Part shown: positions 1-6,015 of the stretch, in pieces
Numbering within the stretch: position 1 is the first letter of the stretch
How the letters are laid out: each line of letters opens with the position of its first letter
From: Peptostreptococcaceae bacterium
GTDB lineage: Bacteria > Bacillota > Clostridia > Peptostreptococcales > Anaerovoracaceae
Reading direction: 5' to 3'
NCBI GenBank assembly: GCA_016650115.1
Contig: JAENWI010000046.1
Location: 1-8,427, forward strand
DNA length: 8,427 bases
Made by a program: the position numbers and the translations under genes
The notes under the pieces: generated by a model
Told to the model about the DNA's origin: nothing
The model's input: only the letters and a program-made list of their open reading frames with translations
The model's database searches: none

Positions 1-301
1 CAGTGAATCTATGCAAGTATTTATGCAGACAACAATAGTTATTGCAGAAATTCTAATTGGTTTAGCTTTAATTGGAGGTCTTTTCACCTTCCTTGCTGCC
101 GGATTCTCCATTGTTCTTCAGGCTATGTTCATGCTTACTACGGGTTTGTATATTACTACTTTCTGGATGATATTTGCAGCAATAGCATTATTGATAGCAG
201 GAGGCAGTGTATTTGGTTTGGATTATTATGTAATGCCAGTATTGAAAAATAAATGGGCACATACAAGATTTGGAAGAAAGTGGTACTTATATAATGACTA
301 A
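1..301 (+). CDS. ndh2: Type II NADH dehydrogenase (Ndh2-like), C-terminal membrane end only, 5' partial
   Basis: Only the C-terminus is visible. The frame is open to the left edge (S-E-S before the first in-frame ATG at 11), so that ATG is most likely internal. The visible peptide has two or three hydrophobic segments (about residues 8-43 and 47-69, counting from the ATG at 11). It ends in a basic, aromatic tail: GLDYYVMPVLKNKW, then HTRFGRKWYLYND. This membrane tail resembles the C-terminal extension of FLEET-type Ndh2 flavoproteins, which follows an N-terminal FAD/NAD-binding part (not visible here). Such enzymes oxidise NADH and reduce a membrane quinone. The call rests on the tail plus the downstream dmkB-eetA-eetB-pplA-fmnB order, so it is partly contextual. 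An unrelated small membrane protein is the alternative. The stop overlaps the next gene's ATG by 8 bases, implying one operon. Confidence 0.68.
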   Translation, partial: SESMQVFMQTTIVIAEILIGLALIGGLFTFLAAGFSIVLQAMFMLTTGLYITTFWMIFAAIALLIAGGSVFGLDYYVMPVLKNKWAHTRFGRKWYLYND

Positions 302-1307
302 ACTGGAAATTAACAATTCAGGCAACAACAACTCAGACAGTAACAATTCAGACACTAAATACTATAAATTTGATGAAGCTTTTGATTTAACAAAAGCTTC
401 TGTTGAAAAATTGCTAGTTCAGGCGCCTCATATGGTCAGAGACTATACAAAGCATCTATCAAAGAGTCAGGGTAAGTTTGTTAGAGCTAAAGCACTTTTA
501 GTCTGTGCGCTGAACGGCCAAAATCAAATTCATGAAAATGCGGTTCACCTTGCAGTTTCAATAGAAATACTGCATCTGGCAACTTTGGTTCATGATGACA
601 TCATTGATGATTCTGATTTGAGAAGAGGCAATGAAACGCTTCAAAAGAGATATGGCAAGAAAAAGGCGGTTATTTGTGGAGATTATTTGCTTAGTTTAGC
701 ACTTAGAACTCTCTCCCGATTAAAGGAGAAGGAAAACTATACCGAGTTTTTTCTGCCGAATTTTGTTTCAAGAGTTTGCCTTGGTGAACTGGAGCAATAC
801 TCGAACAATGGTAATTTAAATATATCAACATTCAGATATTTGAAGATTATCAGGGGCAAAACGGCGGCTCTATTTGAGGGTGCATTTTTGGCAGGAGCAA
901 TTTTTTCGGGAGAAGAAGAAAAACACCAAAGTCAGTATGCTAAACTGGGTAGATATATAGGAATGATTTTCCAACTGACGGATGATTGTATAGATTTTGA
1001 AGCTTCTGAAGCAGAAGCAAAAAAACCAGTTGGCAAAGATTACGAAGAGGGTGTTATAACACTTCCTTTAATTTATTCAATTAAACAAGATAAAGAATTC
1101 AACAACAATATAAAAACAGGGAAGATAAATATAGAAGAAATAATCAATCTGGTTATTAAATTTGATGGAATAAATTTTACAAAAGGTATTTCAAAAGGTT
1201 ATTACAAAAAAGCAGGTATTATTATTGATATCCTTGAAATCGACGCAGAAAAAAAAGGCAAACTTATGGATATTCTAGAGAAGTCATACAATGGGATTAC
1301 AAAATGA
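294..1307 (+). CDS. dmkB: Polyprenyl diphosphate synthase (DmkB-like; quinone side chain)
   Basis: This is a trans-isoprenyl diphosphate synthase of 337 residues, the usual length. It condenses isopentenyl diphosphate onto an allylic primer to build the menaquinone or demethylmenaquinone side chain. The first Asp-rich motif is DDIIDDSDLRRG from residue 101, and the second is DDCID from residue 230. RGKTAALF (187-194) and GKDYEEGVITLP (247-258) are also family signatures. Residue 96, five before the first motif, is Ala, so no bulky residue caps the product; a long chain is inferred, the exact length unknown. The ATG at 294 overlaps the upstream stop (ATGACTAA). An in-frame TTG at 270 would add eight residues and lie deeper in the upstream gene, so it was not chosen. 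The N-terminus carries an Asn/Ser-rich repeat (residues 7-21) not expected of the family. The 3' end overlaps eetA by ATGA. Confidence 0.85.
   Translation: MTKLEINNSGNNNSDSNNSDTKYYKFDEAFDLTKASVEKLLVQAPHMVRDYTKHLSKSQGKFVRAKALLVCALNGQNQIHENAVHLAVSIEILHLATLVHDDIIDDSDLRRGNETLQKRYGKKKAVICGDYLLSLALRTLSRLKEKENYTEFFLPNFVSRVCLGELEQYSNNGNLNISTFRYLKIIRGKTAALFEGAFLAGAIFSGEEEKHQSQYAKLGRYIGMIFQLTDDCIDFEASEAEAKKPVGKDYEEGVITLPLIYSIKQDKEFNNNIKTGKINIEEIINLVIKFDGINFTKGISKGYYKKAGIIIDILEIDAEKKGKLMDILEKSYNGITK
312..356 (+). repeat. Three in-frame 15-bp tandem repeats in dmkB
   Basis: Three consecutive 15-bp units (312-326, 327-341, 342-356) follow the pattern AACAAYTCAGRC plus three variable bases. They encode the pentapeptides NNSGN, NNSDS and NNSDT at residues 7-21 of the synthase, ahead of the folded domain. 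Because the unit is a multiple of three, gain or loss of a unit would keep the frame. No function is evident; a disordered N-terminal tail is the simplest reading. Confidence 0.8.
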
Positions 1308-1690
1308 AATTTTTCAAAAAAACAGATTTAATAGTTATTATAATATTGCTGATTATATCAGCAACTGTTTATTTGACCTATAATTACCTAGCACAAGGTG
1401 AAGAAGCAAAAGCAGAAATATATCTTGGATCAAAATTAATGAAAACCGTTAATTTATCAACAGGTGAAAACTACTCATTTTCAATTCCAGGTAAGGAAAA
1501 TGTAGTCTTTCATTTGTATGAAGATGGAAGCATTGCTTTTGAAAAATCCGATTGCCCGGACCAAATATGTGTTAACTCAGGAAAACTTCATATTGTGGGT
1601 CAGAGTGCAGCTTGTCTGCCAAATGCATTAATATTAAAGATTGTTCCTAGGAATGGGTATAATAACAATCAGAATGATGTGGTAGTATAA
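1304..1690 (+). CDS. eetA: NusG domain II-containing membrane-anchored protein (EetA-like)
   Basis: This 128-residue protein has one N-terminal hydrophobic helix (about 8-29, after the basic start MKFFKKTD). It acts as an uncleaved anchor or signal, leaving a small domain outside the membrane. The domain matches the NusG domain II family: beta-rich, with DCPDQIC at 83-89 and ACLPN at 103-107, giving three cysteines (C84, C89, C104). In Listeria the EetA/EetB pair is needed for flavin-based extracellular electron transfer and is thought to pass electrons from quinol to the outside. That role is inferred here from family and neighbours. The ATG overlaps the dmkB stop as ATGA, and only a weak ribosome site is visible, so translation is probably coupled. 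The tail (residues 117-128, Asn/Asp/Val-rich) looks unstructured. Confidence 0.8.
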   Translation: MKFFKKTDLIVIIILLIISATVYLTYNYLAQGEEAKAEIYLGSKLMKTVNLSTGENYSFSIPGKENVVFHLYEDGSIAFEKSDCPDQICVNSGKLHIVGQSAACLPNALILKIVPRNGYNNNQNDVVV

Positions 1691-2205
1691 TGAGTAAGAC
1701 GCAAAGACTGGTATTGACATCATTGTTTTTTGCGATTGCAATTATATTGTCAATCATAGAAAATTCATTACCCCCATTGCCTATAGCAATACCTGGTGTC
1801 AAATTTGGACTTTCAAACATCGCTGTCATGTATGTTCTTTTCTTTATAGGAGGGAAACAGGCCTATGCAGTGGCGGTATTAAAGGCTATTTTTGTATTTT
1901 CAACAAGGGGATGGATCGCAAGCATTTTAAGCTTAGCTGGAGGTCTATTATCGGTAACTGTAATGATTCTGTTCATGTATATATTTAAGGATAAGGTATC
2001 ATACTTGATTTTGAGTATTTTCGGCGCTATATCCCATAATATCGGGCAGCTGGTGGCGGTATCCATTGTATATACAAACCTGTATCTGTTGTACTTTTTT
2101 CCACTTCTTCTACTGACAGGAGTGATGGCGGGAATCGTCACATCGGTGCTACTAAAGTTTATTCAACCTGCTTTTAAACGAGTCGGGTTTTATAATAGCA
2201 ATTAA
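1690..2205 (+). CDS. eetB: Gx transporter / heptaprenyl diphosphate synthase component I family membrane protein (EetB-like)
   Basis: This 171-residue, highly hydrophobic protein has five or six predicted membrane helices (for example about 8-26, 42-60, 76-99, 104-125 and 130-156). Family signatures include PGVKFGLSNI (35-44), SLAGGLLS (81-88) and SHNIGQ (115-120). The family is often annotated as heptaprenyl diphosphate synthase component I, but the fold resembles small ECF-type transporter S subunits. In the FLEET locus the protein is EetB, partner of EetA. The gene starts at the last base of the eetA stop (TAATG), with no good ribosome site of its own, so it is very likely translated by coupling. 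Its exact biochemical role is not settled; transport of a quinone- or flavin-related compound or a structural electron-transfer role are both possible. Confidence 0.8.
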   Translation: MSKTQRLVLTSLFFAIAIILSIIENSLPPLPIAIPGVKFGLSNIAVMYVLFFIGGKQAYAVAVLKAIFVFSTRGWIASILSLAGGLLSVTVMILFMYIFKDKVSYLILSIFGAISHNIGQLVAVSIVYTNLYLLYFFPLLLLTGVMAGIVTSVLLKFIQPAFKRVGFYNSN

Positions 2206-2247
2206 CTAAACCATTCTAAACAATTTAACATAAGGAGGAAATTTTCA

Positions 2248-2751
2248 ATGAAAAATTTTAAAAAAGTAGGTATTCTTGTACTGGTTCTTATTATGGCTTT
2301 GACTGTATTTACAGCTTGTGCAAAAGATGAACCAACGCCAGCGCCAACACCAGAACCAACACCAGAGGCTACTCTTTATACAGATGGCACTTATACTGCT
2401 GAGCAGGCAGATTTTGATGCTGAAAAAGGATGGAAAGATAATGCTACTGTAACAATCACTGATGGCAAGATTTCAGCAGTTGTTTTGAATTCAACAAGTT
2501 CAGACGCTGCAAAGGGTGACAAATTATCAGAAGTAGCAGCTGGAAATTATGATATGGTTGCAGGAGGAGCTAAATCAGCTTGGGATGTTCAGGCAAAGGC
2601 TATCCAGGATTATATTGTTTCAACTCAGGACACTACTTCCATCACTTTTGATGCTGAAGGAAAAGCTGACGCGATTTCAGGAGCAACCATTTCTTATGGT
2701 CACTTCTTTGACCTTGTAAACGAAGCGCTTGCACAGGCAGAAGCAAAATAA
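2248..2751 (+). CDS. pplA: FMN-binding lipoprotein with covalent flavin site (PplA-like, single domain)
   Basis: This is an exported 167-residue lipoprotein. The signal peptide (MKNFKK plus a hydrophobic core) ends at a lipobox, FTAC, with lipidated Cys24. A Pro/Thr linker of TP repeats follows (residues 29-40), as in proteins that must cross the cell wall. The rest (about 43-165) is one FMN_bind domain: YTDGTYTA at the start, the typical VTITDGKIS strand (68-76), and DAISGAT at 141-147 with SYGHFF following. The SGAT Thr147 is the expected site where ApbE-type enzymes attach FMN by a phosphoester bond. Listeria PplA has two such domains; here there is one. It probably serves as the extracellular carrier passing electrons to acceptors outside. 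AAGGAGG at 2232-2238 is a strong ribosome site, and a strong terminator follows, which suggests high expression. Confidence 0.85.
   Translation: MKNFKKVGILVLVLIMALTVFTACAKDEPTPAPTPEPTPEATLYTDGTYTAEQADFDAEKGWKDNATVTITDGKISAVVLNSTSSDAAKGDKLSEVAAGNYDMVAGGAKSAWDVQAKAIQDYIVSTQDTTSITFDAEGKADAISGATISYGHFFDLVNEALAQAEAK
2332..2367 (+). repeat. Pro-Thr linker repeat in the lipoprotein gene
   Basis: A short degenerate repeat built on CCAACACCAGAA-like units encodes PTPAPTPEPTPE (residues 29-40). It separates the lipidated cysteine from the FMN-binding domain. It is probably a flexible spacer through the wall; its length may vary between strains. Confidence 0.75.
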
Positions 2752-2765
2752 AAAGTTACATTTTT

Positions 2766-2800
2766 ATTAGGGGTAGGGTTTTCTGCCCCTAATTTTTTTT
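2766..2800 (+). terminator. Strong intrinsic terminator after the lipoprotein gene
   Basis: ATTAGGGGTAG (2766-2776) pairs with CTGCCCCTAAT (2783-2793) to form an 11-bp stem with one G-U pair and a six-base loop. A run of eight T follows (2793-2800). It lies 15 bases after the pplA stop and 40 bases before fmnB. It should end most transcripts that include the lipoprotein gene, leaving fmnB to read-through or a weak promoter that I cannot identify. Confidence 0.9.
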
Positions 2801-2840
2801 AAACGCAGTTTTCTTTAACTATTTTTTAAGGAGATCAAAA

Positions 2841-3902
2841 GTGACGAATAAACTACAACTGAAAATCAGCATAATTCTTATAATCGCATTAATTGCAGGA
2901 ATGCTTTCTGGATGTGCAAAGGAAACAAAATTGACAAGGTATGATACGGAATTTCTAAGTTTGTTTGATACTGCTTCGAAAATCATTGCTTATACGACCA
3001 CTGAGGCTGAGTTTGAAAAACAGTCAAATTTCATTTACGATGAACTTAAGGTATATCATGAATTATTTGATATTTATAATAATTATGATGGCATTAATAA
3101 TATAAAAACTATAAATGACAATGCAGGAATCAGTCCTGTAAAAGTTGATAAAAAGCTGATAGATCTTCTCTTGTTTTCAAAAGAAATCTATAAATTGACA
3201 GATGGCAAAGTAAATATTGCTTTTGGCAGTGTCCTTAAGGTGTGGCATGAATATCGGGAAGCAGGCATAGCTTTACCTGAAACAGCAGCACTTCCTCCCA
3301 TGGAAACTTTGTTGGAAGCGAACAAACATACTGATATTAATATGATGATAATTGATGAGCAGGCGAGTACTGTTTATCTTGAAGATAAAGAAATGAGTTT
3401 GGATGTTGGGGCAATTGCAAAGGGTTACTCGACAGAACAGGTTGCCATTGTTGGGGAAAATAATGAGGGTATCACATCAATGCTTTTGAGCATTGGGGGT
3501 AATGTCAGATCCATTGGAGAGAAGGGAAACAAAGAAGGCCCCTGGAAGGTGGGAGTTCAGAATCCTGACAAGGAAGACGGTACAAGCCTCATTCATACAG
3601 TGGCACTTGTTGATAGCTCACTCGTCACAAGTGGCGATTACCAGCGATATTATTTTGTAAATGGAAAAAGATATCATCATATCATTGATCCGGAAACACT
3701 TTTGCCGGCAGATCATTATCGGGCTGTTTCAATTATTGAAAAAGATTCTGGATTAGCAGACGGGCTTTCGACGGCTTGTTTTATTATGCCCCTGGAAGAT
3801 GCAAAAGCATTAATAGAAAAAATTGATGGTGCTGAAGCTGTTTTTGTAATGCCTGACGGGAGCCAGGAGTATACAAGTGGATTTAAAGACTATATCAGAT
3901 AA
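2841..3902 (+). CDS. fmnB: FAD:protein FMN transferase, lipoprotein (ApbE family; FmnB)
   Basis: The enzyme transfers the FMN part of FAD to a Ser/Thr in exported flavoproteins, using Mg2+. The protein has 353 residues, normal for the family. A lipoprotein signal ends in MLSGC with lipidated Cys25, so it acts outside the membrane. ApbE signatures are present: LDVGAIAKGYS (187-197), LLSIGGNVRSIG (215-226), GPWKVGVQNP (233-242), SGDYQRYY (264-271), HHIIDPETLLPA (279-290) and ADGLSTACF (306-314). D307 and T311 are the expected metal-site residues. The usual DPKTGYP is DPETLLP here, a mild variation. The start is GTG, chosen because AAGGAG sits six to eight bases upstream (2828-2833). Its likely substrate is the SGAT threonine of the lipoprotein encoded just upstream. 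No clear terminator follows the gene. Confidence 0.9.
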   Translation: MTNKLQLKISIILIIALIAGMLSGCAKETKLTRYDTEFLSLFDTASKIIAYTTTEAEFEKQSNFIYDELKVYHELFDIYNNYDGINNIKTINDNAGISPVKVDKKLIDLLLFSKEIYKLTDGKVNIAFGSVLKVWHEYREAGIALPETAALPPMETLLEANKHTDINMMIIDEQASTVYLEDKEMSLDVGAIAKGYSTEQVAIVGENNEGITSMLLSIGGNVRSIGEKGNKEGPWKVGVQNPDKEDGTSLIHTVALVDSSLVTSGDYQRYYFVNGKRYHHIIDPETLLPADHYRAVSIIEKDSGLADGLSTACFIMPLEDAKALIEKIDGAEAVFVMPDGSQEYTSGFKDYIR

Positions 3903-3925
3903 TGCTGGTATTATATAAAGAGATT

Positions 3926-3934
3926 TGATATAAT
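3926..3934 (+). promoter_or_regulatory. Probable extended -10 promoter for the AI-2E permease / DUF1836 pair
   Basis: TGATATAAT is an exact extended -10 element (TGnTATAAT) in the 63-base gap after fmnB. It sits about 30 bases before the next start codon, so a transcript could begin near 3941. The -35 region (about 3906-3911, TGGTAT) is a poor match, which extended -10 promoters can tolerate. The region is AT-rich, so a chance match is possible. Confidence 0.5.
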
Positions 3935-3965
3935 AATAGAATAAAATTCCGACAGGAGGTAACTG

Positions 3966-5195
3966 ATGAAACTTAAAATCGAGAATACTTATTTTAAGTG
4001 GGGGATCACTATTTTTGCATCTCTTTCAGCATCTATCATTTTGTTTTTTATCATTTATCGTTCTGAAGAGTTTGGGCAAATCCTGAGAGTTATTATTTCA
4101 ATCGTAACGCCATTTATTTATGGGTTCGTCATAGCTTATTTATTGACTCCATCCTATAATTTTTTTCTGCGCAAGATTAATCTGTCGCTTACTCCTCTTA
4201 TAAATAATAAACGGAAACTAATATCATTATCAAAGTTGTTATCTACGGCGATCACTTTAATATTGTCGATAACGATCATTAGCGGGTTGACAAGTATGGT
4301 TCTGCCACAGCTGGCTACAAGCATACTAGGTATTGTTAACACATTTCCAAGCAATGCAGACGGTCTAATGATTTGGGTTGTCGATAATTTCAATCTCTCT
4401 GATAAAACCGCAAATTTCATTAATGATAATATTGTGAACAATTTAACCAACTGGTTTATGGATAATCTGGTTCCAACCATGTCAGAAGTGGTTGAGGGTG
4501 TCTCTACCGGGTTAATCAGTTTCCTGCTAGTGATCAAAAACTTTTTGTTAGGACTTATTATCTGCGTGTATTTTCTTAACGGCAAAGAAATTTTTGCTGC
4601 GCAAGCTAAAAAAGGTGTTTTTGCAAGCTGCACAAAAGATAGAGCCGAATTTATTATTCATGAAGCAAAATTTATCAACAGAACATTTAGTGGTTTTGTA
4701 AATGGAAAAATAATTGATTCAATCATTGTTGGCATTATTTGCTTTATATCTCTGACAATTATGGATATGCCTTATACATTATTGATTAGTGTGATCATCG
4801 GAGTGACAAATATCATTCCATTCTTTGGGCCGTTTATAGGGGCAATACCTTCGGCGATTATCATATTGCTGGAGAGCCCGATTCAAGGTGTATATTTTGT
4901 AATATTCATACAAATACTGCAGATTATTGACGGTAATGTGATTGGCCCTAAAATTTTGGGTGATTCTACAGGTATACCGAGCTTTTGGGTTATTTTCGCA
5001 ATCCTGGTTGGTGGTGGGTTATTCGGATTTATTGGAATGATTATTGGGATTCCTATTTTTGCAGTAATATATGCCTATGTTGGCAGGTATGTGAGATACA
5101 AACTAAGACAGAAGGACCTTCCGGTGGAAACCTTATATTATAAGGATACCAGTCACTATACAAGTAAAAGACCTGTGGAAAAAGAGGTGAAATAA
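3966..5195 (+). CDS. AI-2E family transporter (YdbI/PerM-type membrane permease)
   Basis: A 409-residue polytopic membrane protein of the AI-2E transporter family (UPF0118). Hydrophobic segments are visible at about 12-31, 38-60, 91-113, 181-204, 246-264, 270-302, 306-321 and 339-372, matching the usual eight-helix layout. Between the third and fourth segments lies the less hydrophobic region typical of the family (115-180). Signatures are NIIPFFGPFIGAIPS (282-296), DGNVIGPKILG (322-332) and the Gly-rich stretch VGGGLFGFIGM (348-358). The family exports varied substrates, among them AI-2 in one E. coli member and Na+ or H+ in others, so the name does not prove a substrate. AGGAGGT at 3954-3960 is a very good ribosome site. 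The next gene follows after one base, so the two are cotranscribed. Confidence 0.85.
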   Translation: MKLKIENTYFKWGITIFASLSASIILFFIIYRSEEFGQILRVIISIVTPFIYGFVIAYLLTPSYNFFLRKINLSLTPLINNKRKLISLSKLLSTAITLILSITIISGLTSMVLPQLATSILGIVNTFPSNADGLMIWVVDNFNLSDKTANFINDNIVNNLTNWFMDNLVPTMSEVVEGVSTGLISFLLVIKNFLLGLIICVYFLNGKEIFAAQAKKGVFASCTKDRAEFIIHEAKFINRTFSGFVNGKIIDSIIVGIICFISLTIMDMPYTLLISVIIGVTNIIPFFGPFIGAIPSAIIILLESPIQGVYFVIFIQILQIIDGNVIGPKILGDSTGIPSFWVIFAILVGGGLFGFIGMIIGIPIFAVIYAYVGRYVRYKLRQKDLPVETLYYKDTSHYTSKRPVEKEVK

Positions 5196-5196
5196 A

Positions 5197-5709
5197 GTGG
5201 ATATTATAGAATTGAAAAGAAGTTTAAAAGAAGACAGACCTGCTAAATGGGATCATATACCTGACATTGAATTATACATGGATCAGGTGCTTAATTTTAT
5301 GAGAAAACAACATATCGGACTTGAAGGTGATGAAACACTGACTGCCTCAATGGTTAATAACTATATAAAAAAAGGCTTGCTGCCCAGGGCTCATCGAAAA
5401 AAATACAAGAAGGAGCATGTGGCTCATCTGACAGCAATTTGTTTGTTTAAGAGAGTCTTATCTGTATCCGATACGGATAAACTGCTTAAAGATCAGCTTG
5501 AAGGGCAGGAAATTGAAGGTTTTTATAAAAAGTATTGTAAAGAAATAGACCGTGAATTTGCTGCTGTTTCCGACTTAATACATTTAGACATGGACCGGGA
5601 AGAACTTTCAGATATGATTCTAAAACTTGCAATTTCCAGCTATGCGAAAAAACTTGCCTGCGAAAGGCTACTCCAGCTATCAAACGAATTGGATCAAAGC
5701 CCATTATAA
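5197..5709 (+). CDS. DUF1836 domain protein, probable MerR-like DNA-binding regulator
   Basis: A 170-residue protein matching the DUF1836 family. The core is MVNNYIKKGLLPRAHRKKY (52-70), then KEHVAHLTAICLFKRVLS (72-89). This arrangement (helix-turn-helix followed by a basic wing and a second helix) resembles MerR-type DNA-binding domains. The C-terminal half (about 100-165) is predicted helical and may mediate dimer contacts. The start is GTG at 5197, one base after the permease stop, with AGAGGTGA (5183-5190) as ribosome site. No target is known. It may regulate the permease gene or act elsewhere. The last codons (S-P-L-stop) lie inside the 28-bp inverted repeat that bounds the downstream element, so the natural C-terminus may have been altered by that element. 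Confidence 0.8.
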   Translation: MDIIELKRSLKEDRPAKWDHIPDIELYMDQVLNFMRKQHIGLEGDETLTASMVNNYIKKGLLPRAHRKKYKKEHVAHLTAICLFKRVLSVSDTDKLLKDQLEGQEIEGFYKKYCKEIDREFAAVSDLIHLDMDREELSDMILKLAISSYAKKLACERLLQLSNELDQSPL

Positions 5710-5736
5710 GCATCCGACATTGGGCTTGCTTTTTTT
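5697..5736 (+). terminator. Intrinsic terminator of the permease-DUF1836 transcript, inside the left inverted repeat
   Basis: AAGCCCA (5697-5703) pairs with TGGGCTT (5721-5727), leaving a 17-base loop, and seven T follow (5730-5736). The stem begins within the last codons of the DUF1836 gene and the loop holds its stop codon. The large loop makes it only moderately stable on its own. All of the stem-loop up to 5724 belongs to the 28-bp repeat found inverted at 5990-6017. Confidence 0.7.
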
Positions 5737-5809
5737 GAACCCCTTGCAATCAGTCATTTGGGATTTCGGTTATCCACAGGGAGCCTGTGGATAATTAATA
5801 AAAGCAAGC
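5724..5809. repeat. 10-bp inverted repeat enclosing the DnaA-box palindrome
   Basis: GCTTGCTTTT (5724-5733) is the exact reverse complement of AAAAGCAAGC (5800-5809). The pair encloses the 25-bp palindrome at 5770-5794. The left half of the element can therefore fold as its own arm, with one hairpin inside another, rather than pairing with the right half. Confidence 0.65.
5770..5794. promoter_or_regulatory. Palindrome of two head-to-head DnaA-box sequences
   Basis: TTATCCACAGG (5770-5780) and CCTGTGGATAA (5784-5794) are perfect 11-bp arms around the spacer GAG. Each arm carries an exact consensus DnaA box (TTATCCACA and its complement). The sequence matches are direct; DnaA binding is an inference. 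With no flanking dnaA or dnaN gene and no clear unwinding element, I do not call it an origin. It could equally be a plain hairpin of the surrounding element. Confidence 0.5.
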
Positions 5810-5833
5810 TGTTTCAGAAATATGCATAAGATA

Positions 5834-5896
5834 CATGAAAAAATGAGCATACAGTAAATGTGATTACACATTGGTTGGATGCTCATTTTATTTATG
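5834..5896. terminator. Central hairpin of the element, possible terminator of the - strand operon
   Basis: AAAATGAGCAT (5840-5850) pairs with ATGCTCATTTT (5879-5889). Inside it, AATGTG (5857-5862) pairs with CACATT (5867-5872) around the loop ATTA. Between the two stems are partly matched bases, and pairing continues outward to 5834/5896 with one bulge. On the - strand the stem ends in a run of six T (complement of 5838-5843), as expected for an intrinsic terminator of the convergent UPF0210 operon. On the + strand the T run is interrupted (TTTTATTT). Termination is inferred. Confidence 0.55.
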
Positions 5897-5930
5897 AGTA
5901 AAACTTATGCATTTAGCTTAATGGCAAAAC

Positions 5931-5939
5931 TTATCCACA
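5931..5939 (+). promoter_or_regulatory. Third exact DnaA-box sequence in the element
   Basis: TTATCCACA occurs once more on the right arm, 136 bases from the end of the palindromic pair. It mirrors TGTGGATAA at 5786-5794 within the larger palindrome, so the copies may share an origin rather than being independent. Binding by DnaA is not shown. Confidence 0.4.
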
Positions 5940-6015
5940 AGCCTAGTTTCAACAAACCCACCAACTGGAAGGGTTATTCTTTTCACAAACCCAATGTCGG
6001 ATGCTTATAATGGGC

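Noticed and set aside
270..293. TTG at 270 as the start of dmkB
   Set aside because: It would lie well inside the upstream gene, and the ATG at 294 gives the usual stop-start overlap.
11..301. A complete 96-residue small membrane protein starting at the ATG at 11
   Set aside because: The frame is open to the window's left edge, no ribosome site is visible in the ten bases before it, and the sequence fits the C-terminal end of an Ndh2-type protein.
1690..2205. Heptaprenyl diphosphate synthase subunit I as literal function
   Set aside because: The protein is an integral membrane protein with no prenyl synthase motif; the locus supports the EetB assignment instead.
2206..2247. Separate promoter for the lipoprotein gene
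   Set aside because: The 42-base gap shows a strong ribosome site but no convincing -35/-10 pair.
4154..4633. Antisense frame opposite the AI-2E permease
   Set aside because: It is a shadow of a clearly coding + strand gene with conserved motifs.
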